A stretch of DNA of 64,000 nt from Bacteroidales bacterium (GCA_028687995.1 JAQTZA010000009.1:1-64000); one strand, 5' to 3'; shown: positions 27,474 through 37,071, numbered from the stretch's first letter. Numbers and translations: made by a program. Notes: generated from the sequence alone by a model not told the origin.

Positions 27474-27663
27474 TTTGTTTCTCTTTTTGCAATTTACGAA
27501 GATAAGGAATCTTCTAATAAACCAAACCTTTATCCATCGAATTTGTTTTTGAGGGAGTTTATATTGTTGGCTATAATGACCATTGTCAATTTATTGAATC
27601 TGATCTCAATTTCAAATGGTAGGAATATTAATCAGCAAAGTTGTATAATTCTCGCGCATGGGG

Positions 27664-27671
27664 TATCTTTG
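27664..27671 (+). promoter_or_regulatory. -7 promoter element of dus
   Basis: TATCTTTG matches TAnnTTTG exactly, with a GTTG -33-like element 20 bases upstream (27640-27643). It lies 23 bases before the dus ATG at 27695. Confidence 0.55.
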
Positions 27672-27694
27672 CCGATTCAAATATAAAATAGGAA

Positions 27695-28687
27695 ATGCAA
27701 ATAGGGAATATAGATTTGGGTTATCAGCCCGTTTTTTTAGCGCCGATGGAGGATGTCACCGATCCTTCGTTCCGCATCATGTGTCACGAATTTGGGGCAG
27801 ATATGGTCTATACCGAGTTCGTGTCGTGCGACGCGTTGGTGCGTTGTGTCTCCAAGACGCAAGAGAAGATTACGATTTATGAAGAAGAGCGTCCTGTTGC
27901 CATTCAAATTTACGGTCGCGAAGTTGAACCCATGGTTGAGGCTGCCAAAATTTGCGAAGCTGCGAATCCCAATCTCATCGATATAAACTTTGGTTGTCCT
28001 GTGAAGCGTGTGGCGGGTAAAGGTGCAGGATCGGGTATGTTACGTGATATACCGATGATGCTCGAAATTACTTCTTCTATTGTAAAATCAGTCAACCTCC
28101 CTGTAACCGTGAAAACCCGATTGGGTTGGGATCACGATTCTAAAATCATTGTAGAGCTGGCGGAACAACTGCAGGATTGCGGTGTGGCTGCACTGACTGT
28201 TCATGGTCGTACCCGCAGCCAAATGTACACCGGCGAAGCAGATTGGTCGCTCATAGGGGAGATAAAGAACAATCCCCGCATGAAGATTCCCATTATCGGC
28301 AACGGCGATGTTACATCTCCAGAGATTGCCCGCGAGAAGTTTGATAAATACGGTGTCGATGCCATAATGATTGGTCGTGGCGCCATCGGTCGTCCGTGGG
28401 TTTTCAAAGAAATTAAACATTACCTCACCACCGGAGAGCATTTGCCTCAAATCACTTTTGCAGAGAAATTGGATATAATCCGGCGTCAAGTGGTGCAGAG
28501 TGTTGCACGTTTCGACGAACGCAGAGGAATCATTCATATTCGTCGTCATTTGGCAGCCACACCTCTATTTAAAGGGCTTCCCAATTTTCGAGATACCCGC
28601 ATTGCGATGCTACGTGCCGAGACTGTTGTTGAATTATTTGCAATTTTTGAGAAAATTTCAGTACAATATGCCGACTTTATTGAATAG
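27695..28687 (+). CDS. dusB: tRNA-dihydrouridine synthase (DusB-like)
   Basis: The 330-residue flavin enzyme reduces uridine to dihydrouridine in the D-loop of tRNA. Family motifs are APMEDVTDPSFR at the N-terminus, INFGCPVKRVAGKGAGSGML with the catalytic cysteine, TVKTRLGWD, TVHGRTRSQMYTG (FMN site) and IPIIGNGDVTSPE followed by GVDAIMIGRGAIGRPW. The small helical tail (about 245-330) is typical. I give the DusB name from overall pattern; another Dus subfamily is possible. It is followed after 32 bases by a DUF2807 gene. Confidence 0.93.
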   Translation: MQIGNIDLGYQPVFLAPMEDVTDPSFRIMCHEFGADMVYTEFVSCDALVRCVSKTQEKITIYEEERPVAIQIYGREVEPMVEAAKICEAANPNLIDINFGCPVKRVAGKGAGSGMLRDIPMMLEITSSIVKSVNLPVTVKTRLGWDHDSKIIVELAEQLQDCGVAALTVHGRTRSQMYTGEADWSLIGEIKNNPRMKIPIIGNGDVTSPEIAREKFDKYGVDAIMIGRGAIGRPWVFKEIKHYLTTGEHLPQITFAEKLDIIRRQVVQSVARFDERRGIIHIRRHLAATPLFKGLPNFRDTRIAMLRAETVVELFAIFEKISVQYADFIE

Positions 28688-28719
28688 ATTTGTATTATCG
28701 AACGAAAAAACTTATTTCT

Positions 28720-29451
28720 ATGAAGAGAATCACTTTGTTTTTGGTTTTTGTTTTCACTCTTTTTACAGTTAATCTCTTTGCTCAATTTGGCAAAAAGATA
28801 ACAGGTAGCAATAAATATGTGCACATTACTCATAAAGTTGATGCCTATAATAAGCTGTTGATATCGAATGTGAAAGCTAATATTGTTTATTTCAATAATC
28901 CTGATTCAGTAGGATTTGTTCGCATTTATGGAGAAGATAATATCGTTGATTTGCTGGAAGTTGGTACTCAAAAAATGACTTTGAGAATCAAGACCAAGGG
29001 AATGAAATCGAATGAGCACGGACTGTTAATGATTTATGTCTATTCGTCTGATATTCAGACAATCGATCTCACTGGAGGAGTTATCTTTGAAACGTCTGAT
29101 CCGATGAAACAAAAAGAGATGAAACTCGCCATATCGGGTGATAGTCAGATTAAAATACCTAATCTTGAGTGCGACAAATTGAAGATCAGTCTGATTGGTG
29201 GTGGTGATGTGTTGATTGGTGGTAAATCATCCGAAGCCAGCTATAGCTTGGTCGGTAATGGTGAAATTCGTGCCGATAAATTCAAAGTTCAGACACTCTC
29301 TACAAAGCTCATAGGCAATGGCAATATAGGCTGTAACGTCTCCAAACTACTGAGAGTAACAATCACTGGCGTAGGTAATATTTATTACCGAGGAGCCGCT
29401 GAGATAAAATCCACCATTATCGGAACAGGCAATGTTCGCAAATTGGATTGA
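28720..29451 (+). CDS. DUF2807 (GIN-domain) secreted protein
   Basis: The 243-residue protein has a signal peptide (about 1-20) and repetitive beta structure with short hydrophobic-glycine-asparagine turns (LIGGGDVLIGG, LVGNGEIRADKF, LIGNGNIGCNV, ITGVGNIYYRG, IIGTGNVRKLD), the hallmark of DUF2807 right-handed beta-helix-like "adhesin head" domains. It is expected in the periplasm or at the surface; function unknown. The ATG at 28720 gives the signal peptide. It may share a transcript with dus, ending at 29495-29521. Confidence 0.85.
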   Translation: MKRITLFLVFVFTLFTVNLFAQFGKKITGSNKYVHITHKVDAYNKLLISNVKANIVYFNNPDSVGFVRIYGEDNIVDLLEVGTQKMTLRIKTKGMKSNEHGLLMIYVYSSDIQTIDLTGGVIFETSDPMKQKEMKLAISGDSQIKIPNLECDKLKISLIGGGDVLIGGKSSEASYSLVGNGEIRADKFKVQTLSTKLIGNGNIGCNVSKLLRVTITGVGNIYYRGAAEIKSTIIGTGNVRKLD

Positions 29452-29494
29452 CGAATAGTTTCCTGTGGAAATACATTGTTCTCCGTATACTTTT

Positions 29495-29521
29495 AGCCTG
29501 ACATTTGTCAAGCTTTTTTTA
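29495..29521 (+). terminator. Rho-independent terminator after the DUF2807 gene
   Basis: A nine-base stem AGCCTGACA / TGTCAAGCT (29495-29503 with 29506-29514), with one mismatch, is followed by a run of T residues to 29520, with the first T's shared with the stem. The two-base loop means the apical pair opens in practice. Confidence 0.65.
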
Positions 29522-29621
29522 TGAAGTAATGCAATCTTTTTCAGGAATTAGAAATAGTGAAGAAGAGAAGCAGATAGTTTCTTCTATATTCAAAGGAATA
29601 GGAAGGAATAGATTGAATTTT

Positions 29622-30083
29622 TTAGTCCCACACAAATTTCCAAGAACCATCCGCTTGCTTTTTCCATACAGTATGGAAAATGCCTTTGTCTGTAACGTCT
29701 TTTCCCTCTTTATCAAGGTAAGTAATTTGGTATTCGCCATAAGTATATCCTAAATCACCGGAGGAAGAAACCTCCACAACATCGGGAAACCATGTGAGTG
29801 AGGTGATTTTTATGGTTTGATTGGCAAAATACGTTTTCATTTCCGATTTTCCTTTCACCACTCTGTTGTTACGGTGGAGCACTGCTTTGTCGTCGGCAAA
29901 TGCAAGAAATGCAGTCGCAACTCCCTCTTTCTTTGCAAGATCAGCAAATGCTTTTTCAGCTTCCACGATTTTCAGCTTTGTTTTCTCGATTGAGATAGGT
30001 ACAATTGATTTGCACGAAAAAAAGGTTGAACAAAAAAAACCAATGCACAATGCAATGACGACTATTTTTGTCCAACCTTTCAT
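29622..30083 (-). CDS. DUF4440 / NTF2-like lipoprotein
   Basis: The 153-residue protein has a lipoprotein signal peptide (lipobox-like TFFSC at about 20-24). The rest is a cone-shaped NTF2/SnoaL-type domain, recognised by the long first helix (IVEAEKAFADLAKKEGVATAFLAF), GDLGYTYGEYQITY and the ending GSWKFVWD. DUF4440 proteins often have no known enzymatic role. It is the third gene after dapB and lepB, 18 bases after lepB, so probably in the same operon. Confidence 0.8.
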   Translation of the reverse strand: MKGWTKIVVIALCIGFFCSTFFSCKSIVPISIEKTKLKIVEAEKAFADLAKKEGVATAFLAFADDKAVLHRNNRVVKGKSEMKTYFANQTIKITSLTWFPDVVEVSSSGDLGYTYGEYQITYLDKEGKDVTDKGIFHTVWKKQADGSWKFVWD

Positions 30084-30101
30084 TACTCTTTTCGAGTTAG
30101 A

Positions 30102-31574
30102 TTAATTATGTACAAGCGAGAATATGCGACTGAATCGAATGCCTCCATCGAACAATCCTCGGTCTTTATCGAGTGACAACCAAACGAGTATCGGTTTGCC
30201 CACGATGTGATCTTCGGGCACAAACCCCCAAAAGCGTGAGTCAGCTGAATTATGTCGATTATCACCCATCATCCAGTAATAGTCCATTTGGAAAGTGTAA
30301 CGATCAACTTCTTTATCGTTGATGAAAATTTTACCATCTTTCACATCTAGTTTGTTACCTTCATAATCGTGTATGACTCGCTCGTAAATCGGGAGATTTT
30401 TCATCGAGAGCATCATTGTTCTTCCTTTTTGTGGAATCCAGATTGGGCCATAATTATCGCGTGTCCAACCTTTATTCAATGTAAATGGATATGTTGGACC
30501 TGCTGCTTGAGCATCAGGATCTATTACAATTTTAATAATCGAGGTGTTTTTTTCTAGTTTTCGAACCATTTCGGCAGTAAGTGGAAATTTATAAACCGTT
30601 GAGAATTGACCATCTGCATTTGGTTCGAAGCCAAGATTTCGTTGCCAATCACCCGGTTGATAAGTTGTAATATCGTCTTTACTGATCCCAATTTTATACA
30701 GATAATCTTCCGTTAAGATTGAACCATTTGTTTGAACATAATAATTATATTGCAAGTGTTCAGGATTGATCGCTTTTTTCTGATTAATGAAAAGTTGATT
30801 ATTGATAATTTGTAACACATCACCAGGCAATCCTACGCAACGTTTCACGTAATTCTCGCGACGGTCAACTGGACGAAATACTATATCATCGTATTGCCCT
30901 TTGTTGTTTTTCACCACTTCACGACCAACAGACATACAACGATTTATATAGTCGTAATAGCTAATGGAATCTTTCACATAGTAGTCGCCCATGGCTTGCA
31001 TTTGTTGTATGCCTTCTATAAAACACGAGGTATAATAATCGGGATTTTGAACCTTCAACGCAACGGTATCGCCTGCCGGAAAGTTAAAAACGACAATGTC
31101 GTTGCGTTTAACTTTACCAAAACCACTCAAACGCTTGTATTTCCATTGAGGCCAATCAATATACGATTTACACTCCAGTATAGGAAGTGTATGTTGTGCC
31201 AATGGAAACGAAAGTGGCGTGTTTGGAACACGTGCTCCGAAACTTGCTTTGCTCACAAACAAGAAATCGCCAACGAGCAACGTTTTTTCGAGCGATGAAG
31301 ATGGAATTTTGTAGTTTTGAAAGAAGAACGTATTGATAAAATAGACTGCAATCAAAGCAAACCCAATCGCATCTACCCATTCCATTGCCTTTCGAGCTGA
31401 GTTATTCTTCCACTTTTTCCAGAAAGTATATGGAACATATTTGGTGAGATAAACATCGAATACCAGAGGCAACCCAATGAGCAACCAATAGTTATCAATC
31501 CAAATAGAAAAGAGGATGTACGAAATAGCCGCAATGGTAAATTTAACCCACTGTTTCAATGCAAATTTCTTCAT
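30102..31574 (-). CDS. lepB: Signal peptidase I
   Basis: The 490-residue membrane protease is of the long Bacteroidetes type. Two or three hydrophobic segments (about 8-45 and 67-86) precede the catalytic Ser94 in KIPSSSLEKTLLVGD. The general-base lysine is Lys244 in YVKRCVGLPGD, and the last box is MMGDNRHNSADSRFWGFVPEDHIVGKP. A large insert lies between serine and lysine, and another before the last box. It cleaves signal peptides on the periplasmic side of the inner membrane. It follows dapB by 30 bases. The serine box has Leu where most enzymes have Met. Confidence 0.95.
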   Translation of the reverse strand: MKKFALKQWVKFTIAAISYILFSIWIDNYWLLIGLPLVFDVYLTKYVPYTFWKKWKNNSARKAMEWVDAIGFALIAVYFINTFFFQNYKIPSSSLEKTLLVGDFLFVSKASFGARVPNTPLSFPLAQHTLPILECKSYIDWPQWKYKRLSGFGKVKRNDIVVFNFPAGDTVALKVQNPDYYTSCFIEGIQQMQAMGDYYVKDSISYYDYINRCMSVGREVVKNNKGQYDDIVFRPVDRRENYVKRCVGLPGDVLQIINNQLFINQKKAINPEHLQYNYYVQTNGSILTEDYLYKIGISKDDITTYQPGDWQRNLGFEPNADGQFSTVYKFPLTAEMVRKLEKNTSIIKIVIDPDAQAAGPTYPFTLNKGWTRDNYGPIWIPQKGRTMMLSMKNLPIYERVIHDYEGNKLDVKDGKIFINDKEVDRYTFQMDYYWMMGDNRHNSADSRFWGFVPEDHIVGKPILVWLSLDKDRGLFDGGIRFSRIFSLVHN

Positions 31575-31604
31575 ATTATATTCAAATTTAATTTATTGTG
31601 TGTA

Positions 31605-32321
31605 TCAAAACTTCAACATATCATCCATAGAGAGAAAGCCTTTTTTGCCGGCTGTAAATTCTGCAGCCACGACTGCTCCCAAAGCAAAACCTTTACGGCT
31701 TTTGGCATCGTGTGTAATGGTGATATTATCCACTGCTGAATCATAGATAATAGAGTGATAACCTGGCACCTCGCCTTCGCGCAATGCTTCGATAGCCAAT
31801 TCGCTTGTGCTGTTAGTTCCGTCGCTCAGTGCCCACTTATTTTTGCGGTCCACATTCTCCAGAACTCCTTCCGCCAATGTAATGGCTGTTCCGCTCGGTG
31901 CATCAAGTTTATGAATGTGATGGATCTCCTTCATTTTTACATCGTAATCAGGAAATTGATTCATTATTTTTGCCAAATATTTATTTATGGCAAAGAAAAT
32001 ATTGACGCCAATACTAAAATTGGAAGCATAGAAAAATGTATTTCCTTTCTCGCAAGCCTCTTTTATTTCGGGCAAATGAGCCAACCAACCTGTTGTGCCA
32101 GCTACTACTGGCATGCCTACAGCAAAACATTTTCGGTAATTCTCGAGCGCAACCGAAGGCGCTGTAAATTCGATAGCTACTGCCGCGCTTTTGAAAGCAT
32201 CGGAGCTGAAATCATTTGGATTATTTACATCAATGATACTGACAATTTCGTGTCCACGGCTGATGGCAATCTGTTCAATCTCTTTGCCCATTTTCCCATA
32301 CCCGATTAATGCTATCTTCAT
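31605..32321 (-). CDS. dapB: 4-hydroxy-tetrahydrodipicolinate reductase
   Basis: The 238-residue enzyme of lysine and diaminopimelate synthesis has an N-terminal nucleotide-binding loop GYGKMGKEI. The central signature KEIHHIHKLDAPSGTA carries the substrate-binding histidines and catalytic lysine. VAGTTGW and SNFSIGVN are also conserved positions. The protein is short compared with E. coli DapB (273 residues), as usual in Bacteroidetes. It heads a probable operon dapB-lepB-DUF4440 and diverges from a DUF2851 gene. Confidence 0.95.
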   Translation of the reverse strand: MKIALIGYGKMGKEIEQIAISRGHEIVSIIDVNNPNDFSSDAFKSAAVAIEFTAPSVALENYRKCFAVGMPVVAGTTGWLAHLPEIKEACEKGNTFFYASNFSIGVNIFFAINKYLAKIMNQFPDYDVKMKEIHHIHKLDAPSGTAITLAEGVLENVDRKNKWALSDGTNSTSELAIEALREGEVPGYHSIIYDSAVDNITITHDAKSRKGFALGAVVAAEFTAGKKGFLSMDDMLKF

Positions 32322-32468
32322 AACGACTTTTTTGTTGGATTCTTATTTTATTATTTGTTTTCAGGCAATATTATCACCCAATTTTTATTTAATTTGCAAA
32401 TATATAGATTAATCTACGAAAAATCGGAACAGAACTTTTAAAAACCCTTAACTCAAGGATTCGTACAC

Positions 32469-33737
32469 ATGGAAGAACTTTTTCAATATATCTGGAAGTT
32501 TAAATTGTATCCGCAAAACTCATTGGTCAGCGATACTGGTTCGACGATTGAAATAATCGATACTGGAATTCAAAATAGAGATACGGGACCAGACTTTTTC
32601 AATGCCAAAATAAAATTCGACAACACCGTTTGGGCAGGCAATATAGAACTACACATGCGCTCTTCAGATTGGATGCGACATGGGCACGACAAAGACAAGC
32701 GATACGACTCGGTGATATTGAATGTGGTGGAGGTGCGAGATGCCGATATTTTCCGTTCGAATGGAGAGCCGATTCCTCAGTTGGTTTTGCCATTTCCAAA
32801 GGAAGTGCGGGAGCATTATCAGCATTTAGTCAATAATACTTCTGCTATACCTTGTCGCGATCAATTGGTCAATCTTGATCCGTTTCTCTTCTCATCGTGG
32901 CGAAATGCGTTGCTTACCGAGCGACTAGAACGCAAAACAGAGGCCATCCAACAGCTCTTAACGCAGAATCAGCAAAATTGGGAAGAGGCGTTTTACATAA
33001 CTTTGCTTAGAAGCTTCGGATTAAGCGTAAATAACGATGCATTCGAACGTCTGGCAAGAAGTCTTTCGCTAAGTTTTGTGCAAAAACATACCGATTCGTT
33101 GCTGCAAGTGGAAGCTTTCTTTTTCGGACAGGCGGGATTACTCGATGTGGAAAATCCAGAAAATTCGTATCTTGTATTATTGCAACGAGAGTTTCAATTC
33201 TTGCAAAATAAGTTTTCTTTAAAACATATAGACAAAGAGGCTTGGCGATTCTTACGACTTCGTCCAGCGAACTTCCCTCACATTCGATTGTCTCAAGTAG
33301 CAACGCTTTATCATCAAACGCCAGCACTATTTGCCAAGATTATCGACATTCATTCTCCAGAGGAGTTTTATCAATTAATGCACGTAGAGCCTTCTGCCTA
33401 TTGGCAAACTCACTACGACTTTGAATCGGTTTCTGAAATGAGGCAAAAGCGAATGGGGAAAACCGCACTTCAAATTGCCCTGATAAATGCCGTGGTGCCG
33501 ATGATGTTTGCTTATGGTAAAGCGACAGGTCAAAACGATCTATGTGATCGTGCGCTTTCCTTGCTCGAATCGCTCAAAAGTGAAGAGAATAAAATCACCC
33601 GCGAATGGCGAAATACGGGTGTTGAAATTGCATCAGCTTTCGATTCGCAAGCCATTATTCAACTACAAAGAGAGTATTGTGACAAAAAGAAATGCCTCTA
33701 TTGCCGCATTGGGCACCGCATTTTAAGCAGAAAATGA
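32469..33737 (+). CDS. DUF2851 family protein
   Basis: The 422-residue protein matches the Bacteroidetes DUF2851 family: ELFQYIWKFKLY at the start, then DTGIQNRDTGPDFFNAKI, WAGNIELHMRSSDW and a glutamate-rich NVVEVRDADI segment. It ends with a small cysteine cluster (CDKKKCLYCRIG). The N-terminal pattern of acidic residues with ELH is reminiscent of nuclease cores, but that is only an impression. No function is known to me. It is transcribed divergently from dapB and precedes an Ig-like lipoprotein gene by 54 bases. Confidence 0.85.
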   Translation: MEELFQYIWKFKLYPQNSLVSDTGSTIEIIDTGIQNRDTGPDFFNAKIKFDNTVWAGNIELHMRSSDWMRHGHDKDKRYDSVILNVVEVRDADIFRSNGEPIPQLVLPFPKEVREHYQHLVNNTSAIPCRDQLVNLDPFLFSSWRNALLTERLERKTEAIQQLLTQNQQNWEEAFYITLLRSFGLSVNNDAFERLARSLSLSFVQKHTDSLLQVEAFFFGQAGLLDVENPENSYLVLLQREFQFLQNKFSLKHIDKEAWRFLRLRPANFPHIRLSQVATLYHQTPALFAKIIDIHSPEEFYQLMHVEPSAYWQTHYDFESVSEMRQKRMGKTALQIALINAVVPMMFAYGKATGQNDLCDRALSLLESLKSEENKITREWRNTGVEIASAFDSQAIIQLQREYCDKKKCLYCRIGHRILSRK

Positions 33738-33748
33738 TTCTATTTGTG

Positions 33749-33756
33749 TATTTTTG
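33749..33756 (+). promoter_or_regulatory. -7 promoter element upstream of the Ig-like lipoprotein gene
   Basis: TATTTTTG matches TAnnTTTG exactly and lies 35 bases before the ATG at 33792. Confidence 0.45.
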
Positions 33757-33791
33757 TCCTCTGATTTTTCGTACAATCCATTATCCATAAG

Positions 33792-35660
33792 ATGAATTTC
33801 GCAACACGACTTGTTTTATCAACACTCATATTGGCAATTGTTACCTCTTGCGCCAACATCGGTCGTCCGAACGGAGGTCCGATTGACACAACACCACCTC
33901 GGTTGGTCAAAAGCATTCCAATGCAAGGTCAAATTAATTTCAACAAGAAGAAAATCGAGTTAGAATTTGACGAAATTGTGTTGGTGGAAAATGCGTCGGA
34001 TAAGGTGAACGTATCTCCACCTCAATCGATTCCTCCCGAAATTTCGACCAATGGTCGGAAAATCATTGTTGAATTACAAGATAGTTTGAAGAAAAATAGC
34101 ACTTACACAATCGATTTTTCAGATGCTATTGTGGATAATAACGAGAAAAATCCGTTCAATAATTTTGCACTCTCATTTTCTACTGGTTCGGCTGTTGATT
34201 CGCTTGAAATATCGGGAACGCTTCTCAATGCTTGTGATTTAGAACCTGTTACTGGAATGTATGTGGGTATTCATAAATTGCTCGATGACTCAGCATTTGT
34301 AAAAACACCCTTCGATCGGATTACTCGTTCTGACGCTTTAGGAAAATTCAATATCAAAAACGTAGCCGCCGGTCGTTATCGAATTTATGCCCTGAAAGAT
34401 GCCAATCGCGACTACAAATTTGATCAATCGGGGGAAGATATTGCCTATTCTGACTCTATTATTGTGCCAAGTTTCGAATATTTTGAAGCGACAGACACAT
34501 TGAAAACGAAAGTAGGGAAAGTGATAAAAGACTCTCTGATTCAGGTTCGAAGAAAGAGATTTACGCCCGATAACTTAGTTTTGATGGCATTTAATGAGAA
34601 TTTTAAATCGCAATACTTGGATAAAACGGAGCGCAAACAGCGAAACAAACTCACCATCACGTTTGCAGCTCCCGCAAACGCTTTGCCCAAACTCAAACCA
34701 CTCAATTTCTCTAAAAAAGATTGGGCGATTTTAGAGCAAAGTGCCACTAACGATACATTGAATTACTGGATAAAAGATTCCACAATTTATAAGCAAGACA
34801 CGCTTTTGATTGAGGCAACTTACCTCAAAACGGATTCATTGAAAAATCTGTCACCGCAAACCGACACGCTGAAATTCATTTTTAACGACTTGAAAATTGC
34901 TGCGAAAAAGAAAAAGAAAAAAGACGAGGTCGAAAAAATAGAGATTCCATCGTTGAATGTGGAACCAAAATTCTCCTCAACTTTAGAAATTTATGATGAC
35001 TTGGTTTTCACAACTCCTGTTCCGTTGGATAGTTTGATTCAACGAAATATTCTGTTAGAGGAGAAAAAAGACACGGCGTGGAAAGTGGTGAAAACAGCGT
35101 TGATGGTGTACGACTCCCTTCATATCAGAGAATATCGTTTAAATCATAAATGGACTCCCGATGGCGAATATCGCTTAACCATCGACTCAGCCACTTTTTA
35201 CGGTTTCAATGGATTGTGCAACAAAGCAATTAAGAAAACATTCAAAGTGAAGAGTCTTGAGCTTTATTCAAGTCTTTTTCTCAAAGTAACTGGATTTACC
35301 GGAAATGCATTTGTGGAATTGTTGAACGAAAGCGACAAATCGGTACGCAAAGAACCTGTTATCAACGGTACGGCTGAGTTTTATTATGTCAATCCGGGCA
35401 ATTACTATGCTCGATTGGTGGAGGATAGAAACAGTAATTTTGTATGGGACACTGGTACCTTTGCGAAAAAAATTGCTCCAGAATCGGTCTATTACTACAA
35501 CACGTTTTTCGAACTTCGCCCCAACTGGGATGTGGAGCAAGAGTGGAATATCCAATCCACGCCTACCACTCAGCAAAAACCGATGAAGCTCGTAAAAAAC
35601 AAACCAAAAGAGAAGAAGCCCAAAATTGACGAATTGTCAGATTCAAGAAGTCAAAATTAA
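33792..35660 (+). CDS. Ig-like (Big_5-type) domain lipoprotein
   Basis: The 622-residue protein begins with a lipoprotein signal peptide (lipobox IVTSC, cysteine near residue 20). An SbsA-like Ig domain (about 30-132) follows, with GGPIDTTPPRLVKSIP, ELEFDEIVLV and NSTYTIDFSDAIVDNN, typical of PF13205. The next stretch resembles a carboxypeptidase-regulatory-like beta domain (LGKFNIKNVAAGRYRIYALK, about 176-195) with an adjacent DANRDYKFD acidic loop. A similar module recurs near the C-terminus (YVNPGNYYARLVEDRNSNFVWD). It ends with a lysine-rich tail. An envelope structural role is likely; the exact function is unknown. Confidence 0.8.
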   Translation: MNFATRLVLSTLILAIVTSCANIGRPNGGPIDTTPPRLVKSIPMQGQINFNKKKIELEFDEIVLVENASDKVNVSPPQSIPPEISTNGRKIIVELQDSLKKNSTYTIDFSDAIVDNNEKNPFNNFALSFSTGSAVDSLEISGTLLNACDLEPVTGMYVGIHKLLDDSAFVKTPFDRITRSDALGKFNIKNVAAGRYRIYALKDANRDYKFDQSGEDIAYSDSIIVPSFEYFEATDTLKTKVGKVIKDSLIQVRRKRFTPDNLVLMAFNENFKSQYLDKTERKQRNKLTITFAAPANALPKLKPLNFSKKDWAILEQSATNDTLNYWIKDSTIYKQDTLLIEATYLKTDSLKNLSPQTDTLKFIFNDLKIAAKKKKKKDEVEKIEIPSLNVEPKFSSTLEIYDDLVFTTPVPLDSLIQRNILLEEKKDTAWKVVKTALMVYDSLHIREYRLNHKWTPDGEYRLTIDSATFYGFNGLCNKAIKKTFKVKSLELYSSLFLKVTGFTGNAFVELLNESDKSVRKEPVINGTAEFYYVNPGNYYARLVEDRNSNFVWDTGTFAKKIAPESVYYYNTFFELRPNWDVEQEWNIQSTPTTQQKPMKLVKNKPKEKKPKIDELSDSRSQN

Positions 35661-35703
35661 ATCCGAAATTCATTAAATATCAAGAAATATTCTATAATAA
35701 TTA

Positions 35704-35733
35704 TTTGGTGTTTCAATCATTTTAGTATTTTTG
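35704..35733 (+). promoter_or_regulatory. Promoter of the ORF6N gene
   Basis: A -33 TTTG (35704-35707) and a -7 TATTTTTG (35726-35733) with an 18-base spacer form a near-consensus Bacteroidetes promoter 19 bases before the ATG. Confidence 0.6.
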
Positions 35734-35751
35734 TGAAATCAAACAAAATAT

Positions 35752-36258
35752 ATGGAACTTCAAATTATTCAAAATAAGATATATGAAATTCGTGGATTCA
35801 AGGTAATTTTAGATAAAGATCTAGCTTTGATGTACGAAGTAACTACTAGCAATCTAAACAAAGCGGTCAAACGAAATTTAAATCGATTTCCCAACGATTT
35901 TATGTTTCAGTTATCCAACGAAGAGTTTGACTTGATATTCCAAAATGGAACATCAAATTGGGGAGGCACACGAAAGTTACCTTATGCTTTCACCGAACAC
36001 GGAATCGCGATGTTGGCAGGTTTGTTGAATAGTGCAAAAGCAATAGAAATAAACATCCAAATAGTAAGAGCATTTGTGGCTCTACGCCAATACGCACTTG
36101 GCTATGCTGAGCTGAATCAAAAATTAGAAAACTTTATGCTTACCACCAATCTACAATTCAGCGATATATACCAAGCTCTGACAGAGATGGCTACACAAAA
36201 CGAGCAAACACAAAAACCGAATAATCCTGTCGGGTATTTGGCGACTTATAAGAAGTAA
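35752..36258 (+). CDS. ORF6N-domain protein
   Basis: The 168-residue protein carries an ORF6N domain at about 6-90 (NKIYEIRGFKVILDKDLALMYEV, partly quoted; RNLNRFPNDFMFQLSNEEF; PYAFTEHGIAMLAGLL). This DNA-binding-type domain is found in phage and large DNA virus proteins and is common as solitary genes in Bacteroidetes. The C-terminal part is helical and may form a coiled coil. There are no phage structural, integrase or lysis genes around it, so it is a stray gene or remnant. Its own promoter is visible. Confidence 0.88.
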   Translation: MELQIIQNKIYEIRGFKVILDKDLALMYEVTTSNLNKAVKRNLNRFPNDFMFQLSNEEFDLIFQNGTSNWGGTRKLPYAFTEHGIAMLAGLLNSAKAIEINIQIVRAFVALRQYALGYAELNQKLENFMLTTNLQFSDIYQALTEMATQNEQTQKPNNPVGYLATYKK

Positions 36259-36358
36259 CTCTTATCGTTATTGAACCACTCAAAGTCGAACTTCAACAAG
36301 CGAAATGAGAAATTAACGAGCTTACTGTGGGTCATCCGTCAATAATAAACAGGTTTTT

Positions 36359-36880
36359 TTATTTCCGATTCAATGTTTTCAAAATTTGTTTGCGGGTCGA
36401 TTTGAATCCGGCAGAATAAGATTCGTAATCGATGTTGTTTAAACAAGCCTTTAGCTCAATCTTGAATTCTGGAATCACTTCGCAGATTTTCATCAACATG
36501 TGCATCGACTTGGCTTGCACAGCAATAGCCGATTGGGGCGAAACCATCCAATCGAAACAGGCATTAATCAATTCTACTGGAATATCTTCAGGCAAATTCA
36601 AATTGCAGAGTGTCGATAAACAGCCACGTTGAAGACCAGAATGTTTAGTCTCAATCGCTAACATCGCGAGTTCCAGAAATTGAACTTCTGTAAACCATTC
36701 AGGATGCTGCTCGCTGATTTTCTGACAAGCCCATGCCGCTCGCCACGCAATAGTAATATCTTCATCGAATACCAATCGATAAACCAAATCAAAATCCGTT
36801 GGATGTAAGAAGACTTCTGCTACCAAAGCATCAACGAAATGCTTGGATAATGGTCGATATAAATGTGAGCGGTAATCCAT
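36359..36880 (-). CDS. Conserved hypothetical alpha-helical protein
   Basis: I do not recognise this 173-residue protein. It is predicted to be all helical, with repeated leucine/alanine-rich helix pairs (ITIAWRAAWACQKISEQHP, LELAMLAIETKHSGLQRGCL, IAVQAKSMHMLMKICEV) that look like HEAT/ARM repeats. It has no signal peptide or membrane segment, so it is probably cytoplasmic. It is convergent with the ORF6N gene and divergent from dnaG. The 99-base gap downstream contains only a short T-run and no clear hairpin. Confidence 0.65.
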   Translation of the reverse strand: MDYRSHLYRPLSKHFVDALVAEVFLHPTDFDLVYRLVFDEDITIAWRAAWACQKISEQHPEWFTEVQFLELAMLAIETKHSGLQRGCLSTLCNLNLPEDIPVELINACFDWMVSPQSAIAVQAKSMHMLMKICEVIPEFKIELKACLNNIDYESYSAGFKSTRKQILKTLNRK

Positions 36881-37063
36881 TAGTTATGCTAAACTCAATA
36901 ACAGAGAAAAAAAATAACTGTACAAATATATGTTTTTTGAAAGATTGTTAGGGTAAACCAATCTGAAAATTTTGAAAGAGTATTAAATTCTCATGTTGGT
37001 AAAATCTCTTCTACATGTTGAAAAGTCAACAAGAAAGAGTCATTCAATTACTAAAAATTCGAC

Positions 37064-37071
37064 TAACTTTG
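37064..37071 (+). promoter_or_regulatory. -7 promoter element of dnaG
   Basis: TAACTTTG matches TAnnTTTG exactly. It lies 54 bases upstream of the GTG at 37126 and inside the frame that would be coding if the upstream ATG at 37015 were used, which argues for the GTG start. Confidence 0.55.

Noticed and set aside
35752..36880. Prophage remnant around the ORF6N gene
   Set aside because: No integrase, capsid, tail, lysis gene or flanking repeat was found; the adjacent hypothetical gene looks like an ordinary helical protein.
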